Shown: positions 10,041 through 21,561, counted from the stretch's first letter. The stretch is DNA of 64,000 nt from Prunella strophiata (GCA_036583965.1 JAZBQD010000062.1:186001-250000); one strand, 5' to 3'. Notes: generated by a model from the letters alone, not told the origin. A program made the numbers and translations.

Positions 10041-12313
10041 ATGGGGAACAAGCTATCTGTAGCCAAGCAGGATCTTTATTTTTATTTGAACTACAATTTA
10101 GAAATTCGATGTAAAATTTGAGAAGAAACATCTTTAAAAACTCATCAGATGGGTTTTCACAGAATTACCGACCATAAATACATCTGAGATGCTTACTCTG
10201 AAGTTCTGGGATGCTGTGGGACTAAGACTATAGAGTTTGGAAAAGAATAAGAAGTCCAGCCTAAAACTACATCCAATATTTCGGACAGTGCTACAATGTG
10301 TAACATTGGAGTGTGAAAAGCAAGTTAGAGACAGCCACAAAATACCTCAGAGCATAGAGAGACCCAACCGTAGGCTGCAGCAGAAAGAAGGGAGGGTGGG
10401 CAGAGATTCTGAGACCCCAACCCTGTCCCGTCCCCAGCTCACCCAGCTCACACTGACCCCAGAAGGGTGGGCAGGAGACGGTCAGGCCAGCTGCTCCCCA
10501 TCCAGCTCCCCCCCCCCCACACCCTCCCATGAGGGAAACAGACTGGTCCTGGCCAGACCAGTCTGCAATCTGTCTCTCCTAACCCCCCTAACCTGACAAA
10601 TTCCCCTCAGTTTCCTCTCAAAAGTAACCTCAGATGCACTAAATCAGTGAATTTTGGCAGTGCAATTGAAAAAAGCCGAGCCGAATCCATGCTCTGTGAG
10701 GACAATAGCCCACATGGCTGGCGCCATGTTCCAGAGCTGCTGAGGTCTGCCCTTCATAAGCATGTTCCATCCTCCTCAGACTCACAGAATTCCCTTTACG
10801 ATTAGTCACTAAGCTCCTGCCCATCAGATGCAGGACACTCCTCTTTTGTGGGCCAGGCCCGGTCTGTCTCCCTGCCCCTACTCCCTGCCCACACCCCAGG
10901 ATGGCATGCCCTCACCCTGCCTACCGTAGGAACCAGATGTGACCTCCTGGAAGTGACCCCCCCAAAATGGCGGCTTCCATATTGGGAGAAGCCCTGATCC
11001 CAAACAGGAGATATTCACACCCCCCCGGGCAGCCCCCCCCCCCCCCCCCCCCCTAAATCTGAGGATGAGTTTTATACATCAGGAGGCACAGATACCTGGC
11101 AGAGGATACGAAAGGATGCAGTCCAGGACGGAGAATGGGACATTGCCTCTAAGATATCAGTGTTTCCAGTCTGATATAATGTCGAGGGTGAGGGGTGACC
11201 ACAGTGGGAACAAATAAGCTTTGCAGAAATAAAAGAAATTTGCAAAGCAGTGAGATCATAGGGAAGACAGCCAGCATATTTCCAAGGTCTATTACAATCT
11301 ACCTTTTCAGCCAATGTATTCCCCCCTCATGACCTAAGGCAGCTTTGTACATCTTTGCTCTCTCCGACAGAGTATTCTTTGTGGGAGCTGGTATGGAAGC
11401 GTTTACTAAATGACCTTTTAAGAGGTTATGCAAGAACTCCAGACACTGCAAATACAACTCTAGACCAGCTTGCTGGGGAAGGAACCTACATAGATCCACA
11501 AAGACAGGCAAGGGCTCTTAATAGTTCAATCCTTCAGGATATTAAGGAAGCAGCAAGGACTGCCCTGCTCCAGGTACCTGATGGGAATAAACCAGAATTA
11601 GACTTCACAGAAATTAAACAAGGGATGGATGAGCCATACATTAAGTTTTTGGACTGTTTAAAATTGGCATTGGATAAGCAAATTCCCATAGATCATTCCA
11701 GACAAGAACTATTAAAACGGCTTGCAATTTTTAATGCAAATCCAAGCTGCAGAAAAATATTACGTGTATTTCCACAAGACCCTGAGCCCACCTTAACACA
11801 GCTAGTGGATGCTTGCAACCGCCTGGGTACCTCTGAACACGCAGCAGCCATGCAGGCAGAGGTGCTAGCTAATGCCATCACAACTGCACAAGAAAACACC
11901 CTAAAGCAGCAGGAAAAAGCTGTAGAAATTCAAACACAATCCTTAGCTGAGGGTCTAACAACATTTAAAGGGGCAATTGAAAACCAACAGATTCCAAAAG
12001 ATACATGCTATTCCTGTGGTCAAGAAGGGCATTTTAAGAGGGAATGTCCAAAACTACAAAGGAGGCCACCTCCAAAAGACAGTGGATATAGAGGTCCCTG
12101 TCAAAATACTAACAGTTTTCACCCAGCACAGGGTTGTCTATGCCATCTGCTGGGAAGCTTGCAGCCAAGCACGGTTCAGTGGTGTGTGAGGACACAAGAA
12201 CCAGTGTACCACGGGCCAGAAACCACCACAGGCCCCCATGTACAGAACTGCAGTAGATCTTCTCAGGAGCAATTTTCACTTCTGCACATCAAGGAGAAAA
12301 GAGTAGAGATGTA
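10041..12313 (+). pseudogene. Betaretrovirus-like gag remnant (matrix, capsid, nucleocapsid)
   Basis: The start at 10041 reads MGNKLSV, with a Gly at position 2 suited to myristoylation, and a matrix-like segment broken by stops and frame changes to about 10290. A proline-rich, C-rich spacer follows. Capsid reading resumes near 11190 and is open from 11355. It contains a major homology region (TEIKQGMDEPYIKFLDCL; the Gln, Gly, Glu and Phe positions fit) at about 11608-11660. One zinc knuckle, CYSCGQEGHFKREC (C-x2-C-x4-H-x4-C), lies near 12007-12050. Intact Gag assembles the core and binds RNA. After the knuckle the frame runs into unrelated sequence to 12313. Pro, RT and RNase H are missing downstream. 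Confidence 0.75.
11031..11053. repeat. Poly-C tract within gag spacer
   Basis: A run of about 21-23 C separates the matrix-like and capsid-like parts of the gag remnant. It is one of many long C/G runs in this window. Confidence 0.85.
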
Positions 12314-12862
12314 ATAAAAGATTTCTTACAAGCATTTGCATCCCTAGGTATTCCTCAAGAAGTCAAAAAGGACAACAGACCAGCCTACATTTCTAACAAA
12401 CTACAGGAATTTTTTAAAATCTGTGGTATCAAACACACCACAGGCATTCCACATTCTTCCACAGGCCAATCTATTGTAGAAAGAGCACACAGATCTCTGA
12501 AAATGATCCTTGAAAGGCAAAAGGGAGGGACAGAAGTGTTGTCTACCATAAAGAGATTGAATAAAGCTATATATGTTTTTAATTTCTTAAATAATTCTTT
12601 TATGGAGCAGGTACCACCGATTTTCAGACATTTCAGCAATACCAGTCAAGCAAAAGTCAAGGAAAGGCCACCAGTCTTCATAAAGGATCCAGAGACAGGA
12701 CAAATTTCAGGACCCCATCCTCTTGTGACATGGGGGAGGGGATTTGCATGCATTTATACAAATGCAGGTCTTCGATGGGCCCCTGCAAAAAATGTCAAAC
12801 CACAGGTACAGCCAATCCAAGAGCAACAGAAGACACCAGAAGAAGAACACGCAAATAACTGA
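12314..12862 (+). pseudogene. Integrase C-terminal half, fused to gag by deletion of pol
   Basis: From about 12320 the plus strand encodes the second half of a retroviral integrase core. LGIPQEVKKDNRPAY holds the second catalytic Asp, and TGIPHSSTGQSIVERAHRSL holds the catalytic Glu. A C-terminal domain follows, with GPHPLVTWGRGFACIYT and RWAPAKNVKP, the pattern of beta/alpharetroviral integrases. The first catalytic Asp, the HHCC zinc domain, all of RT/RNase H and protease are absent. The last 120 codons (12503-12862) are open. The gag-to-integrase junction near 12314 suggests one large internal deletion. Confidence 0.75.
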
Positions 12863-13247
12863 GCAACAGCTGACCATATTCAAAAGTGAAGATATTTCTT
12901 AAAGCAGAGACCGTGTTTTCTAAGTTTGCACTAGTTAAAATTGTTTAAAAAACAGTTGTGCACTGAAAAGGTTCTGTAAGTTACTGCTGTTGTGTTAAAA
13001 AGTTATTAACCTACCTTTGAATAATATGTTAAAAGTGCTTTGAAGTTCTATATGTTCAAATCATATATAGTCAAGAATTTGAGGCCTGCCTGGAAAAACA
13101 CTTCACCAAAGTTAAGATAGAAGAATAGTACACAAGCAATAAAAATTATAAACAAATTTAAAAATTATTAGCATAACTAGAAACTGTTGACAAGGGAGAC
13201 TTTTTCAGACCATGTTCCTTTCTCGTCTTTCCTTTTTATATATATAG
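12863..13247. other. 3' tail of the beta-like element, no env visible
   Basis: AT-rich sequence without env motifs, ending TATATATATAG directly against provirus A. No matching 3' LTR is present, so this element is truncated on the right. Confidence 0.5.
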
Positions 13248-13550
13248 TGTCACTGTGGCGCACAAACGACACAACGCGGACAGCAGCTCTTTGCAAGGTG
13301 CGAGAGAGCAAAAAGAGAGAGCTTTATTGAAATCTGACTCCATTTATAGTTTTCTGAAATCCCAGTGTCATTGGAGGGTGACAGTGCCACCTCCTCAATG
13401 CCACTGGACAACTCAACAGTCCATCAAGTTGCTCTTCCTCCATAGAGGAAGACAAAACAATAAGTTATTTACAGAAAGTGCATGAGAAAGTTCTGCACAA
13501 GAATGTAAACATCAGAAGGCTTTAGAGAAACTTGAAAAATCAGGGTGACA
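13248..13550 (-). repeat. Provirus A 3' LTR
   Basis: 303 bp, TGTCAC...GTGACA ends. Minus-strand signals are TATAAATGG (plus 13341-13348) and AATAAA (plus 13323-13328) only about 15 bp apart, so R and U5 are very short. It differs from the 5' LTR at roughly ten positions by eye. Confidence 0.85.
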
Positions 13551-13563
13551 TCTCACCCTTTTT
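13551..13563 (-). promoter_or_regulatory. Polypurine tract of provirus A
   Basis: AAAAAGGGTGAGA on the minus strand immediately precedes the 3' LTR. The same tract is at 37185-37197 in provirus B. It would prime plus-strand DNA synthesis. Confidence 0.6.
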
Positions 13564-13772
13564 CCGTATAAAAAAAGAAAAAAAGAAAAAGAAAAATGAA
13601 CAATGTGAAAAGTGAAAAATGAAAATGTTCAGTGTCCATTTGTGGAGGAATCATCGGAGTGATCACTCGCATCGTCTGCATCCGAGTCATCACTCGATGA
13701 TCCATCCACCCGATGCCTGTCAGTTTGGTCACGGCTTCCACCCTGCCCATCGGCCGGATTCTGTCTCTGCGG

Positions 13773-14723
13773 TCACAGGTCAGGACGAACACACTTCGAA
13801 GGTACCCAGCGCACCCCAGTATCTGTGGATACACAAGCATACCCTCGCCCCGACGCGATAAGGTCATAGGAACCTTCCCACTGTTTGGTGACTAAATTCT
13901 GCACCCGAACCTTCGCTCGAAGCTGATGTGCCTCGTCTGCAGACTGCAACAAGAGATGATGATTGAAAATGACAGGATTATTTGAGTTTGGCAGCACAGT
14001 GAGATGATTTACGTTGTATAAAGCTTTTGCCAACCGACTGTGCGGGGTTTCACCCTGCATTCCCCGTTTTTGTTTGTGAAGCACCTGCTTCAGAGTACCA
14101 TGAGCGCGTTCAACAATAGCTTGACCAGTCGGAAAATGAGGGATACCAAACCTGTGTGACACACCCCACAACTGCAGGAACTGCCGCACCTTCTGTGATG
14201 CGTAAGCAGGATCATTGTCGGTTTTCACAGCAGAAGGTATGCCTAGAACGGCAAAGGCCTGCCTCCAGTGGGCAATGACATCGCGGGCCTTTTCTCCTGT
14301 GTGAGCAGAAGCCCACATCGCAGAGGAGAACGTGTCCACTGTGACATGCACATACTTGAGCCGGCCAAACTCGGCAATCTGGGTGACATCGGTTTGCCAA
14401 AGCTCCAAGGCCTTAAAGCCCCTGGGGTTGACCCCTGCCGGCAAAGGCGGAGCAAGCGCGTGGCAGTCATCACATGACTCAACAATGCCACGAGCCTCAG
14501 TTGGCGTCAGCTGAAACTGCTTCTGCAGGGTATGTGCGTTCTGATGGAAAAACCCATGCGATGCCTTGGCCTGCGCGAGTGTGTCAGGCTGAGGGGCTAC
14601 CCATACTGGGTTAGCCAACATGTCAGGCCTAGCGTTACCTTCCGCTAAAACCCTGGCAAATTGGTGTGGCTCCTCACATGCAGAACGTAGAATGGATGAA
14701 CCCGGGCCTGAATGGCACGCCAC
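13773..14723 (-). pseudogene. Provirus A integrase
   Basis: On the minus strand the zinc-binding part is HQNAHTL...CDDC (HHCC). The catalytic core has QTDVTQ (first Asp), VKTDNDPAY (second Asp) and QAIVERAHG (Glu), so the DDE triad is intact. A C-terminal domain with WEGSYDLI and RWVPSKCVRPDL follows. Integrase joins viral DNA to host DNA. The frame stops at 13773 where B continues (CGA in B, TGA here), losing the acidic tail. A 1-base deletion near 14648 separates it from RNase H. Otherwise this is the best preserved gene of the family in the window. Confidence 0.85.
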
Positions 14724-16397
14724 AGGGCCTTCAGTAAACGAAACAAGACAGGATTACTGACCTCCTTCAAAACTGAATACCCCAACCGCTGTGCAATGTC
14801 GGCCACATAGGCAGAATCCGTTACCAAATTGAAAAGGTTCCTGGGAAAATCTCTCAAATGCCATGACAGCAGCCCTCAGTTCAACCACCGGGGCTGAACC
14901 ATCCTCATGACCTTCCAGAACCTGCCACTCAGATCCATCCCTCCAGGTGACAATGGCCTTGCCTGTGTTCTCTGAACCATCCGTGAAGACAATGGGTCCT
15001 TGCACCGGCTCCTGGCTATGTTTGGGCCGCAAAGAAATCCGAGTGAGTTTTGCCACCTGCAGTAGCTTGTGGCTGGGCAGATGATAAGTGATCTGCCCTG
15101 AAAAATTTTCCAGAGCACTTTGCAGGGACACACTGTTTGCAAAGCACCAGTCAAAATCCTCCCGCTGCACCGGGAGAATGATCTTTGCAGGATCTGCACC
15201 CATCAATTGCAAACACCGTTGCCGGCATTTGATTATCAAGCGAGCAATCAGCTCAAACAGTGCAGTCGCCGTCTTCTGCGGCTGATGGGGCAGGAAGACC
15301 CATTCCAAGACATGCAAGGGATCAGACCATTTGTCACTCCACTGGCCAATGACACCTATGGGATGCGAATCTGGAGTGGTAATGAACACAGTGACATCAA
15401 CGGAAGGATCAATGCGATGAACCTGGCATGCAGAAACAGCTTGCTGAACCTCCTCCAGCACTTGACGTGTCTCAGGGGACAATGTGCGAGGTGACTTCAA
15501 ATCAGAGTCTCCCTTCAATAAATCAAACAGGGGAGACAGTTGTGCATTGGTCAGTCCCAAGTATGGACGCAACCAAGTGATGACACCTATCAATTTCTGG
15601 GCATCATTCAGTGTCTTCACTGACTGCACAAATTGCACTTCCTGGTGTCGGATTGTCCGTTCCAGAATTTTGGCCCCCAAATACTTCCAGGGACGTTGCT
15701 GTTGAACCTTTTCTGGAGCCACCTGCAGCCCATGAGAATGCAAAGCATCGAGCAACCGAGGCTGAATCCTCAGCAGCTCATCCTGGATGGACGCAGCCAC
15801 CAAAATGTCGTCCATATAATGATACAGATGTGCATCAGGAAACTGCTTGCGAACTCCAGACAAGGCACGGGCCACATACCACTGGCATATGGCCGGAGAA
15901 TTCCTCATGCCTTGGGGCAAAGTTCTCCACTGATATCGCTGCGCGAGCGCAGCATTGTTGATTGCTGGCACTGAGAAGGCAAACTTTGGTCTGTCATTGG
16001 GATGCAAAGGACTTGAGAAAAAACAATCCTTCAGATCCACAATGAGGACCGGCCAGTCTGCGGGAAGCATGGTAGGCGACAGCATGCCCGCCTGCAATGT
16101 TCCCATGCTTTCCATCACGGCACTGACCTTTCGGAGGTCTTGCAACAACCTCCACTTCCCAGACTTCTTCTTGATGCAGAAGACAGGAGTGTTCCAGGGA
16201 CTGGTAGAAGGCTCCAGATGACCCTGGTCCAACTGCTCCTGCACCAGACTCCGAAGGGCAACTAACTTTTCTTGGGGGAGGGGCCACTGGGCCTCCCAAA
16301 CCGGCCGGTGTACCAGCCACCGAATAGGAGTAGAACACTTCACGCCCTTCATCGCAGTGGCCCCCATCAAAAATCCGTCCAAATGCACCCCCCCCAC
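14645..16397 (-). pseudogene. Provirus A reverse transcriptase and RNase H
   Basis: A 547-codon open frame (14754-16397) holds RT. Fingers have [21 protein letters not shown], then [38 protein letters not shown], and TLPQGMRNSPAICQ. The palm YMDDILVA, with the two catalytic Asp, lies near 15812. RNase H begins with VFTDGSENTGKA (catalytic Asp) and has VVELRAAVMAFE (catalytic Glu). It then shifts frame at an A run near 14830 (AAAA here, AAA in B) and continues as FNLVTDSAYVAD to 14645. RT copies the RNA genome into DNA. Apart from the frameshift all core motifs remain. Confidence 0.85.
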
Positions 16398-17158
16398 GCA
16401 GACAGAACATCCCTCCCCCAGAGGTTAGTAACAACCGAAGTAACATGAGGCCGAATCCAGGCCGTCTGTCCCTCTGGGTTTGCGATCATCACACGTCGCT
16501 TGCTCACGTAACACTGCGCCTGTCCACCCAGTCCCGTGACAGAGGTCGTCGCCGGCTCCAAGGGCTACTCTTGAGGCCAGGTGGCAAGGGAGAGAACCGT
16601 GACATCCGCGCCGCTGTCGAGAAGCCCGCGGAGAGGGATGTCCGAAGGCTCCACACCAGGGATGGACAGGGTGCACGTCATCTCAGGACGTTCTCTGGTC
16701 AGGACAGCGCTCCACTGAACTTGAGGCGGTCCAGTGGATCCAAAGCCGCCATGTCCATGCGACTGGCCAGCTGTCCTGCGAACAGAAGACTTAAAAGGCA
16801 CAAGTTGAGCAATCCGCGTTCCTTTCGGGATGGTGAGAGGGGGGGTGAATGTGGAGACCATGGCACAAATCTGCCCAGTGAAATCCGCATCAATGAGCCC
16901 CAGGTGCACCATGATACCCTGAAAGGTGGCACTAGCCCTCCCCATAAGGAGAGCACTCATGCCCCCACCCAAGGGACCAAAGGCATCCAGGGGGACCCTG
17001 TGCGTTTCACAAGACTTCAAGACAACAGTTTCCACCATGCAGACATCCACACCCGCTGAGCCGCGGGTGCAGGCTACGAACTGGTCAAGCAGACCTCCAT
17101 CGGCTCCGGGGTCTGGAGAGAAGCTTGTGTCTGAGCGTGCCTCCCCTTCGTGCTCCAC
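16367..17158 (-). pseudogene. Provirus A dUTPase-protease
   Basis: The first part is a trimeric-type dUTPase: ACTRGSAGVDV (motif 1), MGRASATFQGI, GLIDADFTGQI (motif 3-like) and IPKGTRIAQLVPF (motif 4). It would lower dUTP during reverse transcription. The aspartic protease follows with GLLDSGADVTVL (catalytic Asp-Ser-Gly) and [11 protein letters not shown] near its end. A TAG replaces a TGG found in B just after the active site (near 16569), so protease is cut short; the remaining part reads from 16561 to 16367. A dUTPase-protease frame between gag and pol is typical of betaretroviruses. Confidence 0.85.
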
Positions 17159-18851
17159 TTCCCGTTTCCCGAACCCGACAGAGCCTGGCCATTAGCATGA
17201 ACAGTCGCCTTGCAATCTTTTGTCATATGGTTTGGCCTTCCACACCGACCACACAAAAACATGGGAAGTTCGGCATTCTGTGCTTCCTGCCGGCCTGAGC
17301 ATTCCCTTGCTGCCGCCGCCTGCCCTGCGGCACAGCAGTAACCAAGGCAGCCACCTTCTGATCTGAGGGGCCAAGGCTTGCACAGGCCTCTACCATTTGG
17401 GAAACAGTGGGATCACCGGGAAGAGCCTCGATGATCCTCTTACAATCTGCATTACAGTTGCATCTCTCAAGGTTTGCAATCACCTGTCTCCTTGTCTCAG
17501 GATCCGCCACCTGCTTCGAGCGGGCAGATCCAGCCATCGCCTCGAGCCTAGACTGCACTTCTTGCCAGAATTGCTCGTGCTTTCGTGGGCGCACCGTGAT
17601 TTGGCACGGAGGTAGATTCCACAAAGCCGACGAGGACGATTCACGGCCCCGGGAACACAGCGATCTCCCACCGGGCTCGGCGGGTGTCGCACGAAAGGTG
17701 AACAACTTGTCACTCCGCCGCCCCGCAGCCCCGGCAGAGCTGTCCGCCTCAGCCGGGGCAGAGCGCACCACGGTGGACGCCGGCGCGGGCCGCAGCGAGG
17801 CCTGCGCGGAGCCGCCACCCCCCCACACAGGGGGAGGAAGAGCAGGGCGCAGGGCGGGAGGCGGCGCCCGGGGCCGCGTCACTGCGGGACGGCACAAGGG
17901 AGGTCGGGACCGCCCCGATCAGGGGCCGGCCCGGGACGCCCGGCCCTGCGATTCGCACCGCCCCCGCCGAGCGGATGGGGGCAGACCCCCCGCTCGCCAC
18001 CTCGGGGCACGGCGGAACATCGGGAAACGCCTCCTCCCCGGCGCCTCCCCACCCCCACTCCGCGAGCCGCGCGACTCGGAGACGGGGGAAGCCGCCCCCC
18101 CCTCCGAGTCACGCGCGGGGGAGCGGTCCTCCGCTTCGCCCAGCGGGAATGTTATAGACATCCCACAATGAGGGCACAGGGTGGTCACCGAATGAGAATC
18201 AAAGTGAGGCGGGGAGTGAGCCGAAGGCCCCCTGCTGTCCCCAAGCACCGGGAAGGCGCAAAGGGGAGACTGCGCCCCCCCATCCCGCCGTGTGCACGGC
18301 GCAGGGAGGGGCGGGGTCGGCCGAGCCGAGTCCCAAGAGCCCCTGGAAGCCCGTGGGGCACCGCTGGCCGGCTGGTCGCTCGGTACCGGCTGGCCGGGAG
18401 CCCCATCCCCCCCGGGGAACAAATCTTCAACATCCAGAACGGAGCCGTCTCCCAGCTCACCGTCCCGGGGGGAGGGGGAAGCCTCCGCGTCCCGCAGAGA
18501 CCCGAGCTCCGCCTCGTCCACGACCGAGACAGCGGGCTCTCCCAGGGACCCCCGAGGGCTACAACAGCCAGGCCCAGTCCAGATCCGGTCAACCTTCTCC
18601 CAGTCCAAAATCAAGCGCCCCACTTCAGCAGAGGGACCATCTGTCAGGGCATCAACGAGACAGTCGCCAACGAGCAACCACGCATCTCGGGAGAACGCGT
18701 CCTCAGGGCTCGAGAAACACCCCTGGTCACGCGCCCACAGAAACAATCTCTCAAAGTCACACCAGGAAATGGAGACACGTTTCCGATCCAGGACCCTCTT
18801 CCAAGCATTCAAAGGGCCAAAATCCTCCTCGCAAATCGCAGGGGTCTCCAT
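17074..18851 (-). pseudogene. Provirus A gag with a ~620-bp capsid deletion
   Basis: The chosen start (18851, METPAICEEDF) is in frame with a matrix-like domain rich in Trp/Arg (ISWCDFERLFLWARDQG). A Pro/Gly/Ser-rich region with a CPHC motif follows, then a frame change near 17910. Capsid remains only as its ends: QVQSRLEAMAGSARSK is joined directly to VADPETRRQVIANLERCNC. B has about 620 bp more here (42160-42775), including the major homology region. Both deletion edges share the motif GCCAC(C)TGC. One zinc knuckle, CGRCGRPNHMTKDC, is at about 17218-17258. Without capsid this copy cannot form a core. Confidence 0.8.
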
Positions 18852-18957
18852 CAGAAGAGCTGCAGGGAAAGCGCTAAACAGCACAACGTCACCGCGCCAC
18901 AAGAGGAAAAAAGCAAAGAGGGAACTTTAAATCACACGACCTCACCCACAGGTGTCG

Positions 18958-18975
18958 TTCACTCGGCGGTCACCA
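18958..18975 (-). promoter_or_regulatory. Primer-binding site of provirus A
   Basis: Minus-strand TGGTGACCGCCGAGTGAA starts 2 bases after the 5' LTR. B has one change (TGGTGACTGCCGAGTGAA, 44222-44239). It starts like the tryptophan-tRNA site of alpharetroviruses (TGGTGAC) but then departs. The tRNA is unassigned. Confidence 0.65.
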
Positions 18976-18977
18976 GA

Positions 18978-19281
18978 TGTCACTGTGGCGCACAAACGAC
19001 ACAAGGCAGACAGCAGCTCTTTTCAAGGTGCGAGAGAGCAAAAAAAGAGCTAGTTTATTGAAATCTGACTCCATTTATAGTTTTCTGAAATCCCAGTGTC
19101 ATTGGAGGGTGACAGTGCCACCTCCTCAATGCCACTGGACAACTCAACAGTCCATCAAGTTGCTCTTCCTCCATAGAGGAAGACAAAACAATAAGTTATT
19201 TACAGGAAGTGTGTGAGAAAGTTCTGCACAAGAATGTAAACATCAGAAGGCTTTAGAGAAACTTGAAAAATCAGGGCGACA
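18978..19281 (-). repeat. Provirus A 5' LTR
   Basis: 304 bp with TG..CA ends. It shares with the A 3' LTR the diagnostic GTGGCGCAC and CTTGAAAAAT variants that differ from B (GTGGAGCAC, CTTAAAAAAT). Confidence 0.85.
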
Positions 19282-21319
19282 CTAATATGCATTCCCACTT
19301 TAGCCATTAAATCCCTTCTCAGTAAATTACAATCACAATTAGGAACAAACAGGAATTCATGCATTTCAAACCTGTCTCCCACATCTATTAATAGGGGTTG
19401 AATAAATTGCACTCATTCATCCTTCCCACTCACTCCTTGAATAACCAATGATCTTTTTGGCAATTCCCCCCCTTAGGTATAAAATTCAAGGTGGATCGAG
19501 AGGCCCCTGTGTCCACCAGAAAACACCTCCTCTCGATCCAGACCCACCTTAAAAGTTATCAAGGGCTCCAGAGTGATGGGTCCTTGATATAATGGGAGCC
19601 CCTGAAATCCCTAACAATCTATTTCCATTATCCTCTCGACTTCCTCCTCCTGAGGGTCCAGCTGTCTCTGTGGACACTCTCTTTTTTAATACCCTTCTGC
19701 CCAGCAGACAGCGCACTGGTTTCTCCCCAACTGCTGTTTGGGTTGGCTCTCCCCTGCTGGGGAGGGAATGTCTTTGCCACTTCCTTGTGGCCGACCCCAT
19801 CCCCTCTGTCCTGGGGGACCCCTTAGACCCTGCAGTTTATTTCTCCAAAGCTGCAAAAATTCTGCCATTATCTTTGCCTCAGCTTTAACCTTTTCCTCAT
19901 CTCTTCTTACATATATATTTTGTGGTTTTCTAACTAATTCCTCCAGAGGCTTATTTTGCCACTCTTCATCTTTCTGTACTGCTTTCCTTATATCAGGCCA
20001 GGCCTTAGTAACAAATTGTACCTTCAGCAATGTGTCAAAGGCCTGCCCCTCAGGATCCACCTCCCCATGCTTTCGCAGGGCATCCCTAATCCTTTCCAAC
20101 CAATGAGAAGGGCTTTCATGTTTCTCCTGTTCTAAAGACATAGCCTTAGCTATGTTGTTAGTTGTGGGAGCGGCTGATTTAATTGCCCTAATCAAATAAA
20201 CATGGTGATCATGGAGGTGAGCTAGACTAGCCTGGTTATTTGGGTCCCACTGGGGGTGAGCCTGGGGGATGGTATCATCCACTGTTGGTACATTAGGTCC
20301 AGCACCCTCCGCTACTTGTGGATGTTCATCCTCCCACAGCTGCTGAGCTTTCTGCAAAATCATTAGTTTCTCTGATGACACAAACAAAATTCCCAAAAGA
20401 AAATCCCAATCCTTCCATGTACAATCCGCATTTCCCAAATATTCTTCTATCTTTTCCCCCCATCTCTATGGGATCATCCAAATATGGGAGCAATTCTTTT
20501 TTAAACCCTCTTATATCCTGGATAGTAAGTGGTACAATTACAATTACAAACCCTCGCCCTTAATCCCCCAAGGGAACTTGGCGGAGTGGCATCTGGTGTA
20601 CTCCTCTCTCTTGGGTCCGGGGGGCTTCTGATGTCCTAAACTGAGTTCCTCTTCTAGTTCTAGGGGGAGACACCATATGCTGCTCCCCTCCCTCCACACC
20701 ATCATTATTCTCAGGTGGGGCCGTAGGAACAGTATTTCCCTGCTCCCCTTGTGCCAGGAGTTGAGGATACAGGGGACCTGCAGCTGGTTCTGGGTCAGCT
20801 GGCAACACTGCAGGACAAGATGGAGGAAGGTGCTGGAAAACATCCCAATCTTCACCGTTTTCCTCTCCCCCCCCCCACCCCCCCCCACCTTTTTTCCGCT
20901 TCACCCATTTTTCTTAATACATAGATTTCTCTTGTTGCTTGTCTAATCCATATCAATCCACATTCCCTTTCAATCCATTCTTTCCAATTATCCTCTAAAT
21001 ACCTCCACAAAATTTGACACAAATGAATTTTATCTGTTCCATAAGGTGGCCATATAAGCCCCCTTGGCAACTCATACTCTGGCCACACAAAATAACAATA
21101 TTTTACAATGATCTCCATAGTTACCTCTGGGTGAATGTATAATCTGTTCCAAGACTCCAGCATTCTCCCCAAGGGACTCTCTGGGGCTATTATGGGATCG
21201 TCATCCCTTTTGTCAGGGCCCCTTCCTGGCTTTATCCTTGCAACCCTACATGGGTACCTTGTTTCACCTGTGCCACCCTCCAATGGTGCCCTCCCAGGTT
21301 TACCTGTGCTACCCTCCAT
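19282..21319 (-). pseudogene. Gammaretrovirus-like gag and protease start
   Basis: On the minus strand the matrix (20870-21319) contains SPLGRMLESW...FVWPEYELPRGLIWPPYG, the gammaretroviral matrix layout. Next is a Pro/Gly-rich p12-like region broken by a C/G run near 20867-20888. Capsid (19870-20438) has CTWKDWDFLLG, NNIAKAMSLEQEKHESP, and the major homology segment ESPSHWLERIRDALRKHGE. A degenerate knuckle starts CAVCWAEG. Protease (19290-19545) has FLVDTGASRSTLN with an intact D-T-G and LLRRDLM in place of the usual Gly-Arg-Asp. The element is cut at 19281 by provirus A, so the rest of pol is not here. Confidence 0.8.
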
Positions 21320-21561
21320 GGGTGACCGCCCAGGTTTGCTCCCCTAAGATCCCATTTTACTCAGCAGTGAGATTTTCAGTGGTCCTTCCCTGTGGACTCT
21401 TAATGGACCCCCTGGTCCGCCACTCGTCTGTCTCCTGGACAGTCTCGGGAACCCAATCAATCGCCTGGAGCCGGCCGCCACCAAGGGGAGTTGATCACCC
21501 AAACCCGGTGAGGCGCGCCTCCAGCTCCACTCACTGCCCACCGCCCCGGGTGGTGGAAAGT

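Larger units (their letters stand above)
13248..19281 (-). mobile_element. Provirus A: env-less betaretrovirus-like ERV
   Basis: A 6.03-kb minus-strand provirus in the order 5' LTR (18978-19281), primer site, gag, dUTPase-protease, RT-RNase H, integrase, polypurine tract, 3' LTR (13248-13550). It shares its layout and most of its sequence with provirus B (36879-44548). Only about 220 bp separate the integrase stop from the 3' LTR, so there is no env. The dUTPase before protease is a betaretroviral trait. The flanks (ATATAG before 13248, CTAATA after 19281) do not match, and the two sides belong to different host ERVs. The provirus is therefore probably rearranged after insertion. Confidence 0.85.

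Noticed and set aside
12863..13247. Env remnant after the beta-like integrase fragment
   Set aside because: No signal peptide, CX6CC motif, membrane anchor or open frame over 40 codons.
15120..16221. Plus-strand frames of 90-120 codons across the RT region
   Set aside because: Shadows of the minus-strand RT frame, which has all catalytic motifs.
17407..18930. Several long plus-strand open frames (up to ~297 codons) over 17.4-19.1 kb and 42.9-44.1 kb
   Set aside because: They are antisense to the gag frames of proviruses A and B. Their length comes from high GC and few stops, and they show no domain of their own.
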